Assembly: GCA_003157225.1 (NCBI GenBank)
Contig: PMIZ01000388.1
Coordinates: forward strand, 1-8,159
From: Actinomycetota bacterium
GTDB lineage: Bacteria > Actinomycetota > Thermoleophilia > RBG-16-64-13
DNA length: 8,159 nt
Reading direction: 5' to 3'
Shown: piece after piece, positions 1 to 5,480 of the stretch
How positions within the stretch are numbered: position 1 is the first letter of the stretch
How the letters are laid out: each line of letters opens with the position of its first letter
Program-made: the position numbers and the translations under genes
The notes under the pieces: model-generated
Databases searched by the model: none
What the model was told of the DNA's origin: nothing
The model's input: only the letters and a program-made list of their open reading frames with translations

Positions 1-1
1 C

Positions 2-1033
2 GACTGCCTGTTCGCCGACATCGTCCTTCCGATCACGACGAAATTCGAGAACAACGATATCGGCGCCGACAGTGGCAACGGGCAGTTCCCCATCATCACC
101 GACGAGAGACGGGTGATCGAGCGAATCGGCGAAGCAAAGAGCGACTATGAGGCTGTCTGCTTGATTGCTGAGAAACTAGGGATCCTTGACGACTACACCG
201 GCGGGCAGACGATCGAGGAGAAGAAGGAACTGGTCCTCCGAGGGTCTGACGCGGGCACTATGGTCTCGTACGAGGAATTGGTCGACAAAGGATACTTCGT
301 GATCCCGGCCGATCCCGATTGGAGGTCGAGGAAGGTTGTTCTGCGCGGGTTCTACGAAGACCCAAAGAACAACCCGCTGGAGACCCCTTCGGGCCTCATC
401 GAATTCGAATCCGTCAACCTCCTCAAGCACTTCCCCGATGACAAGGAACGTCCGCCGGTTCCAAAGTGGATCGAGAAAGGTATCTCCCACGACGAGCGGA
501 TCTCGAGCGAGCGGGCGGAGAAGTATCCACTGCTTGTTCTCTCGAACCATCCCCGCTGGCGCATGCATGCCCAGGGGGATGACATCAGCTGGTGCCGTGA
601 GCTTCCGACCGGCAAGGTACGCGGCTTTGATGGTTACCAATACGAGCCGGTATGGATTAACCCGGCGGACGCGGCCGACCGCGGAATTCTCGAAGGTGGC
701 ATCGTGAGGGTCTACAACGAGCGGGGCATCGTACTGGGGGGCGCCTACGTTACCGAGCGGGTGATGCCCGGGGCAGTCTCCATGGACCATGGGGCCCGCT
801 ACGACCCGATCGTGCCGGGTGAGATCGACCGAGGGGGAGTGATCAACACCATAACCCCTCACAGCGTTACGTCGAAGAACGCCACCGGCATGGCGGTGTC
901 GAGCTTCTTGGTGGAGGTGGGAAGAGTAACCGAAGAGCAGATGGACGAATGGAGGCGGAACTACCCCGAAGCCTTCGCCCGACCCTACGACTCGGGCGCT
1001 GGCCTTCGCTTCGATGCTTGGGTGCAGACATAG
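2..1033 (+). CDS. Molybdopterin oxidoreductase, pyrogallol-phloroglucinol transhydroxylase-like large subunit (C-terminal part, cut by window start)
   Basis: The frame is open from base 2 to the TAG at 1031-1033, giving the last 343 residues; the GTG at 113 is internal, because the codons before it (reading DCLFADIVLPITTKFE) align with DCYFADLILPVATKFE in the paralogue on the other strand. The visible part covers the end of the catalytic core and the C-terminal molybdopterin-dinucleotide-binding domain, with SNHPRWRMHA, MPGAVSMDHGARYDP and RGGVINTITPH. By eye about three quarters of the last 190 residues match the paralogue. Family members are cytoplasmic bis-MGD enzymes such as AthL of Pelobacter acidigallici or resorcinol hydroxylase. 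The Mo ligand and most catalytic residues lie upstream of the window, so the substrate cannot be judged. No Fe-S small subunit follows; a flavoprotein relic overlaps its last codons. The family call is confident, the reaction is not. Confidence 0.88.
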   Translation, partial: DCLFADIVLPITTKFENNDIGADSGNGQFPIITDERRVIERIGEAKSDYEAVCLIAEKLGILDDYTGGQTIEEKKELVLRGSDAGTMVSYEELVDKGYFVIPADPDWRSRKVVLRGFYEDPKNNPLETPSGLIEFESVNLLKHFPDDKERPPVPKWIEKGISHDERISSERAEKYPLLVLSNHPRWRMHAQGDDISWCRELPTGKVRGFDGYQYEPVWINPADAADRGILEGGIVRVYNERGIVLGGAYVTERVMPGAVSMDHGARYDPIVPGEIDRGGVINTITPHSVTSKNATGMAVSSFLVEVGRVTEEQMDEWRRNYPEAFARPYDSGAGLRFDAWVQT

Positions 1034-1164
1034 TTGTCGTCGGGACAGGCTCGGCCGGCCTCGCGGTGGCTGCATCGGCGGCCGAGCAGGGCGCTGAAGT
1101 CGTGATGATCGAGGCAGCGCGACGCGGGTCTGGAGGAGTGGGCGCCCGCCCGCCGGCACGGTGA
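1018..1164 (+). pseudogene. Remnant of an FAD-dependent (fumarate-reductase-like) flavoprotein N-terminus
   Basis: In the +1 frame relative to the upstream gene, about 40 codons read as a Rossmann FAD-binding start: ADIVVVGTGSAGLAVAASAA, then EQGAEVVMIE. This shows the GxGxxG dinucleotide loop and the acidic residue that ends the second strand, typical of FAD_binding_2 flavoproteins (fumarate/urocanate reductase type). After RRGSGG the similarity stops, and the frame ends at TGA 1162-1164, against 450 or more residues in intact members. There is no convincing start codon or ribosome binding site; the similarity begins inside the last codons of the transhydroxylase-like gene. I read it as the stump of a deleted gene, joined to that gene by rearrangement. 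The motif is seen directly; the subfamily is inferred. Confidence 0.6.
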
Positions 1165-1237
1165 TGCTTGGTCACGGCGAAATCACGGGCAGCTTCTGAG
1201 GCAAACCCAAAGGGACGAGAACAAGGAGAGAGTCTCA

Positions 1238-1966
1238 GTGGACCTCAACTACTCCATTCTTGAGAAGTTCAAGTTCAGCCGGCCGCCAGTCGGGGTGAAG
1301 TTCCTCTTTGACAAGCCTGTCGACTTGCCGAGGCTTCGGGCGAAGCGTCCCTTCTGCATGATGTTGACCGAGGCCCACAAGGGGGAAGCGTTCTACGCCG
1401 GCGATGAAGACCATCTCTGCCATGGCGGCTTCTGCCTGGGTGAGGATATACCGCCGGATTACGCCAGCGGACGGGTGGTCGCGGAGGTAGGGCAGGTAGC
1501 CGACGCCCGCGCCGGTCGCGAGGTATATCGCACCCTGCCGAAGCTCGAGAAGGGCACCGCCAACTATGTGGCGTTTGCCCCCCTGGCGAAGCTGTCCTTC
1601 GATCCGGACGTCATGGTGTTCACTGGGACGATCAAGCAGGCGGAGATCCTGCTAAGAGCATCGACCTACACCAACGGCAACCTGTGGACCGCGAAGACGT
1701 CGGTCGTCCTCGGATGTGCCTGGCTCTATGTGTATCCATTTGTCAGTGGTAAGGTGAACTACATGATCATGGGCATCAACGCAGGTGGCATGACGGCAAT
1801 CAAGCTTCTACCCGTGGGCCTTGTGCTGGTATCGGTTCCCTTCCAGCAGCTGCCGACCCTGGTAGCCAATCTTCGAGACATGCCCTGGAATCACCCGAGG
1901 AAACCACCCGAGAACGCGAGCAAAAAGAGTCAAGACCTCATGGGTGACCTCGCGGAGTTTGCATAG
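1238..1966 (+). CDS. DUF169 family protein
   Basis: A 242-residue protein starting at GTG 1238, with AAGGAG at 1223-1228 placed 9 bases upstream. The N-terminal RPPVGVKFL, the Cys-bearing stretch RPFCMMLTEA (Cys40), the HLCHGGFCLG motif (Cys61, Cys66), FAPLAKLSFDPDVMVF and VVLGCAW (Cys160) are the hallmarks of DUF169 (COG2043), at about the usual length. The biochemical role of the family is unknown; the conserved cysteines make metal or Fe-S binding possible, but this is inference. There is no signal peptide; some hydrophobic stretches near the C-terminus (such as LLPVGLVLVSV) are short and probably core strands. The end is hydrophilic and lysine-rich. It lies 46 bases ahead of the cytidylate-kinase-like gene on the same strand, so the two probably form one transcript. 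Confidence 0.85.
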   Translation: MDLNYSILEKFKFSRPPVGVKFLFDKPVDLPRLRAKRPFCMMLTEAHKGEAFYAGDEDHLCHGGFCLGEDIPPDYASGRVVAEVGQVADARAGREVYRTLPKLEKGTANYVAFAPLAKLSFDPDVMVFTGTIKQAEILLRASTYTNGNLWTAKTSVVLGCAWLYVYPFVSGKVNYMIMGINAGGMTAIKLLPVGLVLVSVPFQQLPTLVANLRDMPWNHPRKPPENASKKSQDLMGDLAEFA

Positions 1967-2012
1967 CGAGAAGGATGACGACCGACAACCGTCACCCAGG
2001 GAGGAAAGTGCC

Positions 2013-2693
2013 GTGTCCGTGATCACCGTGTCTAGACAGGCAGGCTGCAAAGGACGGTACATTGCCGAGACGCTGGCCCAAGCTCTTGGCTACGATTTTG
2101 CTGACTACGCGACGGCGGAAAGGCTTCTGTTGCAGTGCGGCTACACTCGAATCGCGGAGGTCTATCAGTCCGTACCTGATTTCTGGGGCCGGTTCACCAG
2201 AAGGGGACCTGAACGGGACGAGATCAACTCCATGCTGCGCTCGGTCACGCGGGCGATGGCGCAGCACGGGAACGTGGTCATGCTGGGGCGAGGCTGTTAC
2301 GCGCCCTTGCAGGGCATGTCCGACGTTCTTAACGTACGCCTGAAGGCGCCTTATCCGCTTCGTATCGAACGGGTCATGGAAGAGCAGCAGATGTCCAAGG
2401 ATGAAGCGGCGGCCTTCGTAGAGGAGAAGGACGCGTTGGTGGCCGATTTCGCCCGGACTTCCTACGGGCTCTCGCCGGACGACCTCACCCTGTTCGACCT
2501 GGTGATAGATACCGGCAAGGTGCATCCGGACGCGGCAGTCCGCTTTCTGGTCGAAGCAGCTAGTGCCTTGCCCGGGGAGGGCAACGAGGAACCTACCGCC
2601 GCAGCGCTCGAGGTCGATCCAGTCATGGCCGAGGCGGTTTCAGACGAATTCGAGCGGCTAGCGCGCCTTCGTGCGCCCATCCCCCCGGCCTAG
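2013..2693 (+). CDS. Cytidylate kinase-like family protein
   Basis: A 226-residue protein. I chose GTG 2013 because AGGGAGG at 1998-2004 sits 8 bases before it and the family's first strand begins right there (MSVITVSRQAG); the longer frame back to GTG 1944 overlaps the DUF169 gene. The family (Cytidylate_kin2) has a nucleoside-monophosphate-kinase fold. Visible features are the N-terminal strand and loop SRQAGCKGRYIAE (residues 7-19), GNVVMLGRG (86-94), the LID-like RIERV with a following EEKD, and FDLVIDTG (161-168). The loop is AGCKGR rather than a classical GxxGxGKS Walker A, as in many members, so true CMP kinase activity is doubtful; a regulatory nucleotide-binding role is equally possible. 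The acidic, alanine-rich tail after about residue 185 looks disordered. It is convergent with the flavodoxin-ferredoxin gene, only 39 bases between stops. Confidence 0.8.
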   Translation: MSVITVSRQAGCKGRYIAETLAQALGYDFADYATAERLLLQCGYTRIAEVYQSVPDFWGRFTRRGPERDEINSMLRSVTRAMAQHGNVVMLGRGCYAPLQGMSDVLNVRLKAPYPLRIERVMEEQQMSKDEAAAFVEEKDALVADFARTSYGLSPDDLTLFDLVIDTGKVHPDAAVRFLVEAASALPGEGNEEPTAAALEVDPVMAEAVSDEFERLARLRAPIPPA

Positions 2694-2732
2694 GCAACAA
2701 ACGAGCCCTGGGGAGCCTATAACCCGAAGCTG

Positions 2733-3551
2733 TCAATGATCAGATGGCTTCTGCGGGCCTTTTCCGATGATCCACTGGGGGTGCTCCGTGTACTGTCTTA
2801 TGCCCGGGTTATCGAGATCGATCTTCTCGATTGGGATAAGCCGTCTGAAGCATCCCTCTGCCTCGGCCTTTTCCAGGCCGGGTAGCATCATCGGCAGATG
2901 CTTCTTGGTGGCCTCGATCATCTGCTCCACCCACGCATTCATGTCCAAAGCCCCGGCCGGGCACAAACGAGCGCAGAACTCGCACCCGAGACAGGGTTCG
3001 CCGAGAATGGGCGGATCGACCGACAGATCGTTGCCGTAGGTGGGGCAGTTGTCCATGCACAGACTGCAGTGGGGGTAGAGGCACTTCTTCCTGTCGAATT
3101 GGAGCATCGGCCCGAAAGTACTGATGATGTCGGTCATGCTCCTACCGCCACCAATTCGAGGAGGCCTGGGAGGGATGGCCGGCGGCGCAGGTGGGATGAG
3201 GTCCGTCTCCCCGGCTCGGATGTGCGCGCTGCGAATGGCCATCTCCCGCCCGAAGCTCTCTGCTTCCTCCAGATCCATCTCGTCGGGGTGACCGGCGGTC
3301 GGGTAGGGCTGCGGCATGTGCAGGAGGTGGCAATCGCCATACCAGTGGGCTTGGCCGATCACGACCAGCCCGCGGGCGCTCAGCTTGGGGTAGATGCTCG
3401 GCCAGAAGAAACCGGGGCTCGTGCCGTGAGTGCAGAAGACGAAGGCGTGCTTTCCGCCGACGAACCGCAGCCGGTTCACGAAGTCGCCGACGTTTGCCGG
3501 ATCGGCGCCCATCACCGGGGAACCGATGCCGATAAGGTCGTAGTCCTTCAA
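2733..3551 (-). CDS. Flavodoxin/2[4Fe-4S] ferredoxin fusion protein (EFR1-like), 5' end disrupted
   Basis: Residues 1-120 of this 272-codon frame are a flavodoxin fold lacking its first strand and FMN phosphate loop (YDLIGIGSPVMG, then KHAFVFCTHGTSPGFFW). A proline-rich linker (about 119-132) leads to a bacterial ferredoxin domain. Cluster I cysteines are 157, 162, 165, 169 (the first spacing is four residues, not two); cluster II are 187, 190, 193, 197 in CLGCEFCARLCP. The C-terminus ends EHPQWIIGKGPQKPSDH. Such proteins shuttle electrons between flavin and Fe-S partners in the cytoplasm. The frame opens only at a TTG (3551) without a ribosome binding site; in-frame similarity continues upstream (AGVNCDLSEIRQVDPHR) to a TGA at about 3650, and the FMN loop is found further upstream in another frame. 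As written the gene is therefore probably inactive, unless there is a sequence error. It lies downstream of the reductase gene. Confidence 0.8.
   Translation of the reverse strand: MKDYDLIGIGSPVMGADPANVGDFVNRLRFVGGKHAFVFCTHGTSPGFFWPSIYPKLSARGLVVIGQAHWYGDCHLLHMPQPYPTAGHPDEMDLEEAESFGREMAIRSAHIRAGETDLIPPAPPAIPPRPPRIGGGRSMTDIISTFGPMLQFDRKKCLYPHCSLCMDNCPTYGNDLSVDPPILGEPCLGCEFCARLCPAGALDMNAWVEQMIEATKKHLPMMLPGLEKAEAEGCFRRLIPIEKIDLDNPGIRQYTEHPQWIIGKGPQKPSDH
2738..2788. repeat. 51-bp direct repeat, copy A (3' end of flavodoxin-ferredoxin gene)
   Basis: This stretch matches 4483-4533 in the same orientation with 48 of 51 bases identical. It encodes the last codons of the flavodoxin-ferredoxin protein on the minus strand. 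The two copies bracket the broken flavodoxin-ferredoxin gene and the reductase gene. Confidence 0.9.
3193..3315. repeat. 123-bp inverted repeat, arm 1
   Basis: The reverse complement equals 5272-5394 except at two positions. It lies inside the flavodoxin-ferredoxin gene and codes for the end of the flavodoxin domain and the start of the linker. The two arms enclose the reductase gene, the 3' relic and the MarR gene. Confidence 0.92.
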
Positions 3552-3727
3552 CCGATGGGGATCGACCTGCCGAATCTCCGAAAGGTCACAATTGACGCCG
3601 GCCTGTTCGATCCGAAGAAACGAAAGGACGATACCGGCGAGATGAAGCCGTCACTGCCTGATTCGGCCGACCTCGAGCAGACGTTTCTGTGAATCTCCGA
3701 GATGGAGCCCGTGCCGGGCCAGTACAC
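3552..3727 (-). pseudogene. Displaced 5' part of the flavodoxin-ferredoxin gene (frameshift plus in-frame stop)
   Basis: From GTG 3727 the minus strand reads VYWPGTGSISEIH, which matches the first flavodoxin strand and the FMN-binding GTGS/T loop. That frame is not the one used from 3551 onward; it runs on to a TGA just before that point. The main frame resumes flavodoxin similarity with EQAGVNCDLSEIRQVD at about 3608 and has a TGA near 3650. Between the loop (3704) and EQAGV (3608) lie about 95 bases, roughly twice what the first helix of a flavodoxin needs, so an insertion or scramble is likely rather than a single indel. No ribosome binding site is visible before GTG 3727, and TAG lies directly in front of it. 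The region lies between the end of the reductase gene and the rest of the flavodoxin gene. Confidence 0.6.
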
Positions 3728-3765
3728 CTAGGGTGAGCAGACGGCTCGCGCCCCTGGGGCCGTCC

Positions 3766-4452
3766 TCAGTAGTTGGTCAACACGTCGCACTCGTCTACAC
3801 CCAGACGGCAAAGCTCCTCGCGGCTCTGGCTCATCATGTCCTTCATGCCGCAGACGAGGGCCACGGGCTTGTCGAGATCCCCGACCACCTCTTGGCAGAA
3901 CGTCTGCACATAGCCGGTGTCGCCCGACCATTGCACACCTTCGGGACGGCTGATGGTGAGCGTGGTTTCGATGCCGGCCTTCTCCCAATCCGTGATCTCG
4001 TTCTTGAACGGGAAGTCCTCGGGCACACGCACCCCGAAAACCGCGCTTACCTTGCCGAAGTCGGAGCGTCGGGCGAGGATGGAGCGGATGACTCCGCGCA
4101 TGGGTGCGATCGCCGTTCCCACCGCTTGGATGATCACGTCCCGTCCCTTGTAGTTGTCGATGGGGAATCCCTTGCCCACCGGGCCCTTGACCTGGATGGT
4201 GTCGCCTTCCTTCATCTGAAAGAGGGCTCCGGCCGCCCCTTTGCCGTCCTTGACCAGGAACTGGAGCACGTCTTTGTCCTCAGGTGCCGAAGCGATCGCG
4301 AAGTAGGACTCGCCGAGGCCTTCGACGCCGAGGATCGCCACCTGGCCGGGGACGAAGTCCCAGTCTCTGTCCGGCCGAAGGGTGACGAGTTTCGTCTGTG
4401 GAGTCTCGTCTGCGATCTTCTCGATCTTCATACTTGTGGGCTCGTCTGACAT
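3766..4452 (-). CDS. FAD/NAD(P)-binding oxidoreductase (ferredoxin reductase-like, AsrB/HydG-type flavin subunit)
   Basis: A 228-residue protein; ATG 4452 is chosen because TGAGG lies about 8 bases before it and the family starts with a short leader before KIEKIADETPQTK, whereas the longer frame to 4545 only reads through a relic of another gene. The FAD-binding barrel (residues about 8-100) has WDFVPGQVAIL and SYFAIASAP at the place of the RxYS motif; the NAD(P) domain has VGTAIAPMRG (111-120), YGAR-like FGVRVPED and CGMKDMM (201-207). It ends LTNY, without the C-terminal [2Fe-2S] cysteine cluster found in dihydroorotate dehydrogenase electron-transfer or hydrogenase gamma subunits. The likely role is electron exchange between NAD(P)H and an Fe-S or flavodoxin partner, here plausibly the flavodoxin-ferredoxin protein next to it on the same strand. 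Which nicotinamide it uses cannot be told. Confidence 0.85.
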   Translation of the reverse strand: MSDEPTSMKIEKIADETPQTKLVTLRPDRDWDFVPGQVAILGVEGLGESYFAIASAPEDKDVLQFLVKDGKGAAGALFQMKEGDTIQVKGPVGKGFPIDNYKGRDVIIQAVGTAIAPMRGVIRSILARRSDFGKVSAVFGVRVPEDFPFKNEITDWEKAGIETTLTISRPEGVQWSGDTGYVQTFCQEVVGDLDKPVALVCGMKDMMSQSREELCRLGVDECDVLTNY

Positions 4453-4462
4453 TGCCTCTACC

Positions 4463-4533
4463 TCACTGGTCGTTCTTGGGTCGATCAGATGGCCTCTGCG
4501 GGCCTTCCCCGATGATCCACTGGGGGTGCTCCG
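4463..4533 (-). pseudogene. 3' end relic of a second flavodoxin-ferredoxin gene
   Basis: Directly before the reductase gene the minus strand reads EHPQWIIGEGPQRPSDR, then PKNDQ and TGA (4463-4465). This is the same C-terminus as the flavodoxin-ferredoxin gene ending at 2733 (EHPQWIIGKGPQKPSDH), and 51 bases match with 3 mismatches. Upstream of EHPQW the similarity ends and the frame soon meets stops, so only the last 17 or so codons survive. The TGA lies 10 bases before the reductase ATG and overlaps its ribosome binding site, which suggests that an intact flavodoxin-ferredoxin gene once preceded the reductase in one operon. Confidence 0.7.
4483..4533. repeat. 51-bp direct repeat, copy B (relic before the reductase gene)
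   Basis: Second copy of the repeat at 2738-2788; the three differences are one C/T and a CC/TT pair. Two of the three-base changes alter a residue (K to E and K to R in the encoded tail), so the copies have begun to diverge. Confidence 0.9.
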
Positions 4534-4609
4534 CACTTGCCGCATTTCGTCGGAACTATTTCCTGCTACCCTGTCATCCTGCTTTCCGCGTTGGTGGCCA
4601 CCATGGTAG

Positions 4610-4636
4610 ACTAATTGCTCTCACAGAGCAAGTAAT
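4610..4636. promoter_or_regulatory. Inverted repeat, putative MarR operator
   Basis: The arms ACTAATTGCTC (4610-4620) and GAGCAAGTAAT (4626-4636) are separated by TCACA. The inner six bases TTGCTC/GAGCAA pair perfectly and 9 of 11 arm positions match overall. It ends 11 bases before the marR-type ATG and just before its ribosome binding site, the usual place for an autoregulatory MarR operator, whose sites often have a TTGC..GCAA core. A TAGACT at 4607-4612 could be a -10 element inside it, but no good -35 is seen. Operator function is inferred from position and symmetry. Confidence 0.55.
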
Positions 4637-4647
4637 AGGGGTGCCCT

Positions 4648-5172
4648 ATGGAGGCGAACAACAGAACTCAGATGCTGCGGCGCATGGACTACCTATTGAG
4701 GCAGATTCATGTGGAGGCCCTGCACCGGCGCGAGGAGTTCACTGAAGTGATCTATCTGCAGACGCACATACGGATTCCCCCTTCGGCATTTCGCGTGATC
4801 GACCGGTTGCGCTTGAAGGCGACGCGCGTTTCGGATTTGGCAGCCGAGCTACGTGATTCGTTGCCGACGGTCGCTCGATTGGTACAGCAATTAGAGGCAA
4901 AAGGGCTGGTCGAGCGAACCCGCGATGAGACGGATGGCCGTGCCTCGATCGTGCGACTCAGTCCGCTCGGCCTGAAGCTGGAGTATGCGATGCGGATGGA
5001 GAGGCAGGATCACATCACTCTTTGTCTCGATGACTGGAGCGACGAGCGGTTGGGGGAGCTGCTGCCCTTGCTCGAAAGGCTGACCGCGGATTTCACGAGG
5101 CACGAATGCTTCACGGAGCCGTGGGAGGAATCGTCCGAAAACGAACTCTCAGAGGCCGTGGAGAGCGTCTAG
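4648..5172 (+). CDS. MarR family transcriptional regulator
   Basis: A 174-residue protein from ATG 4648 with AGGGG at 4637-4641, 6 bases upstream. The N-terminal helices (residues 1-45) form the usual dimerisation part; the winged helix-turn-helix covers about 48-110, with the recognition region [20 protein letters not shown] followed by [11 protein letters not shown], and the wing [16 protein letters not shown] carrying the conserved D-x-R-class turn. The C-terminal helix and an acidic tail follow. MarR proteins bind inverted repeats as dimers and release DNA upon binding small, often aromatic, ligands. An inverted repeat lies immediately upstream. The genes around encode an aromatic-type Mo enzyme and redox partners, so control of these genes by a phenolic ligand is a reasonable inference. 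It is the only plus-strand gene in the middle of minus-strand redox genes. Confidence 0.88.
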   Translation: MEANNRTQMLRRMDYLLRQIHVEALHRREEFTEVIYLQTHIRIPPSAFRVIDRLRLKATRVSDLAAELRDSLPTVARLVQQLEAKGLVERTRDETDGRASIVRLSPLGLKLEYAMRMERQDHITLCLDDWSDERLGELLPLLERLTADFTRHECFTEPWEESSENELSEAVESV

Positions 5173-5237
5173 CGCGGCCACGCGCGATTCGGTTGGGGGC
5201 TGCGCTCGGTCAGTTCCGACCGGAACTTCTCGCTGAC

Positions 5238-5394
5238 CGGAAGGCACGCCTTCGTCTTCTACACTCACGGCGCCGCAACCCTACCCGACCGCCGGTCACC
5301 CCGACGAGATGGATCTGGAGGAAGCAGAGAGCTTCGGGCGGGAGATGGCCGTTCGCAGCGCGCACATCCGAGCCGGGGAGACGGACCTCATCCC
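5238..5394 (+). pseudogene. Internally deleted, inverted copy of the flavodoxin-ferredoxin gene
   Basis: Bases 5238-5271 match the reverse complement of 3423-3456 (2 mismatches in 34, encoding HAFVFYTHG), and 5272-5394 match that of 3193-3315 (2 mismatches in 123, encoding [19 protein letters not shown] and onward to DLIP). The 107 bases that lie between these parts in the other copy are missing here, which also breaks the frame. Weaker similarity may extend back to about 5200 ([10 protein letters not shown] against RFVGGKHAF). There is no start, no FMN loop and no ferredoxin part, so it is a dead fragment. Its orientation is opposite to the copy at 2733-3551. Confidence 0.85.
5272..5394. repeat. 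123-bp inverted repeat, arm 2
   Basis: Partner of 3193-3315 in opposite orientation, 121 of 123 bases identical. Similarity to arm 1 stops at 5394, where sequence of an unrelated ABC ATPase begins within three bases. Confidence 0.92.
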
Positions 5395-5396
5395 CC

Positions 5397-5480
5397 CGCG
5401 CCCTTGCCTGCACCCCGCGGCTCATCGTCTGTGACGAGCCGATCTCCGCCCTTGACGTTTCCATCCAGGCGCAGATCGTC
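5397..5480 (+). pseudogene. Fragment of an Opp/Dpp-type ABC transporter ATPase (Walker B / D-loop region)
   Basis: Twenty-eight codons read [22 protein letters not shown] and IQAQIV. This is the segment after the ABC signature motif of oligopeptide/dipeptide importer ATPases: Walker B LIVCDEP with the catalytic Glu, and the SALD D-loop followed by VSIQAQI. The Walker A, signature motif and the H-loop are absent, and similarity fades after IVRMP. Intact proteins have about 320 residues. The piece starts within three bases of the flavodoxin relic, so it arrived or was left by a rearrangement at that point. No other ABC transporter part is present in the window. Confidence 0.75.

Noticed and set aside
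176..1159. Long minus-strand frame of 327 codons opposite the first large subunit
   Set aside because: It mirrors a gene with strong family similarity; the translation is Arg/Pro/His-rich and resembles nothing known. Typical antisense frame in GC-rich DNA.
1944..2012. Earlier GTG start for the cytidylate-kinase-like gene
   Set aside because: It overlaps the DUF169 gene and adds 23 hydrophilic residues before the conserved first strand; GTG 2013 has a much better ribosome binding site.
2898..3692. Plus-strand frame of 264 codons opposite the flavodoxin-ferredoxin gene, ending in a tail that reads DSADLEQTFL
   Set aside because: Most of it is the antisense of the ferredoxin gene. The last 40 codons lie over the scrambled flavodoxin start and looked protein-like, but I recognise no family and see no start of its own.
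3733..4449. Plus-strand frame of 238 codons opposite the reductase gene
   Set aside because: It is the exact shadow of a reductase with clear FAD and NAD(P) motifs; no ribosome binding site or motif of its own.
4453..4545. Longer N-terminus for the reductase, from 4545
   Set aside because: The extra 31 codons are the out-of-frame reading of the flavodoxin-ferredoxin 3' relic, and ATG 4452 has a well-placed ribosome binding site.
4592..4603. Perfect 12-bp palindrome TGGTGGCCACCA upstream of the MarR gene
   Set aside because: It may be chance in GC-rich DNA; it has no spacer, lies further from the start than the better inverted repeat, and fits no known site I can name.
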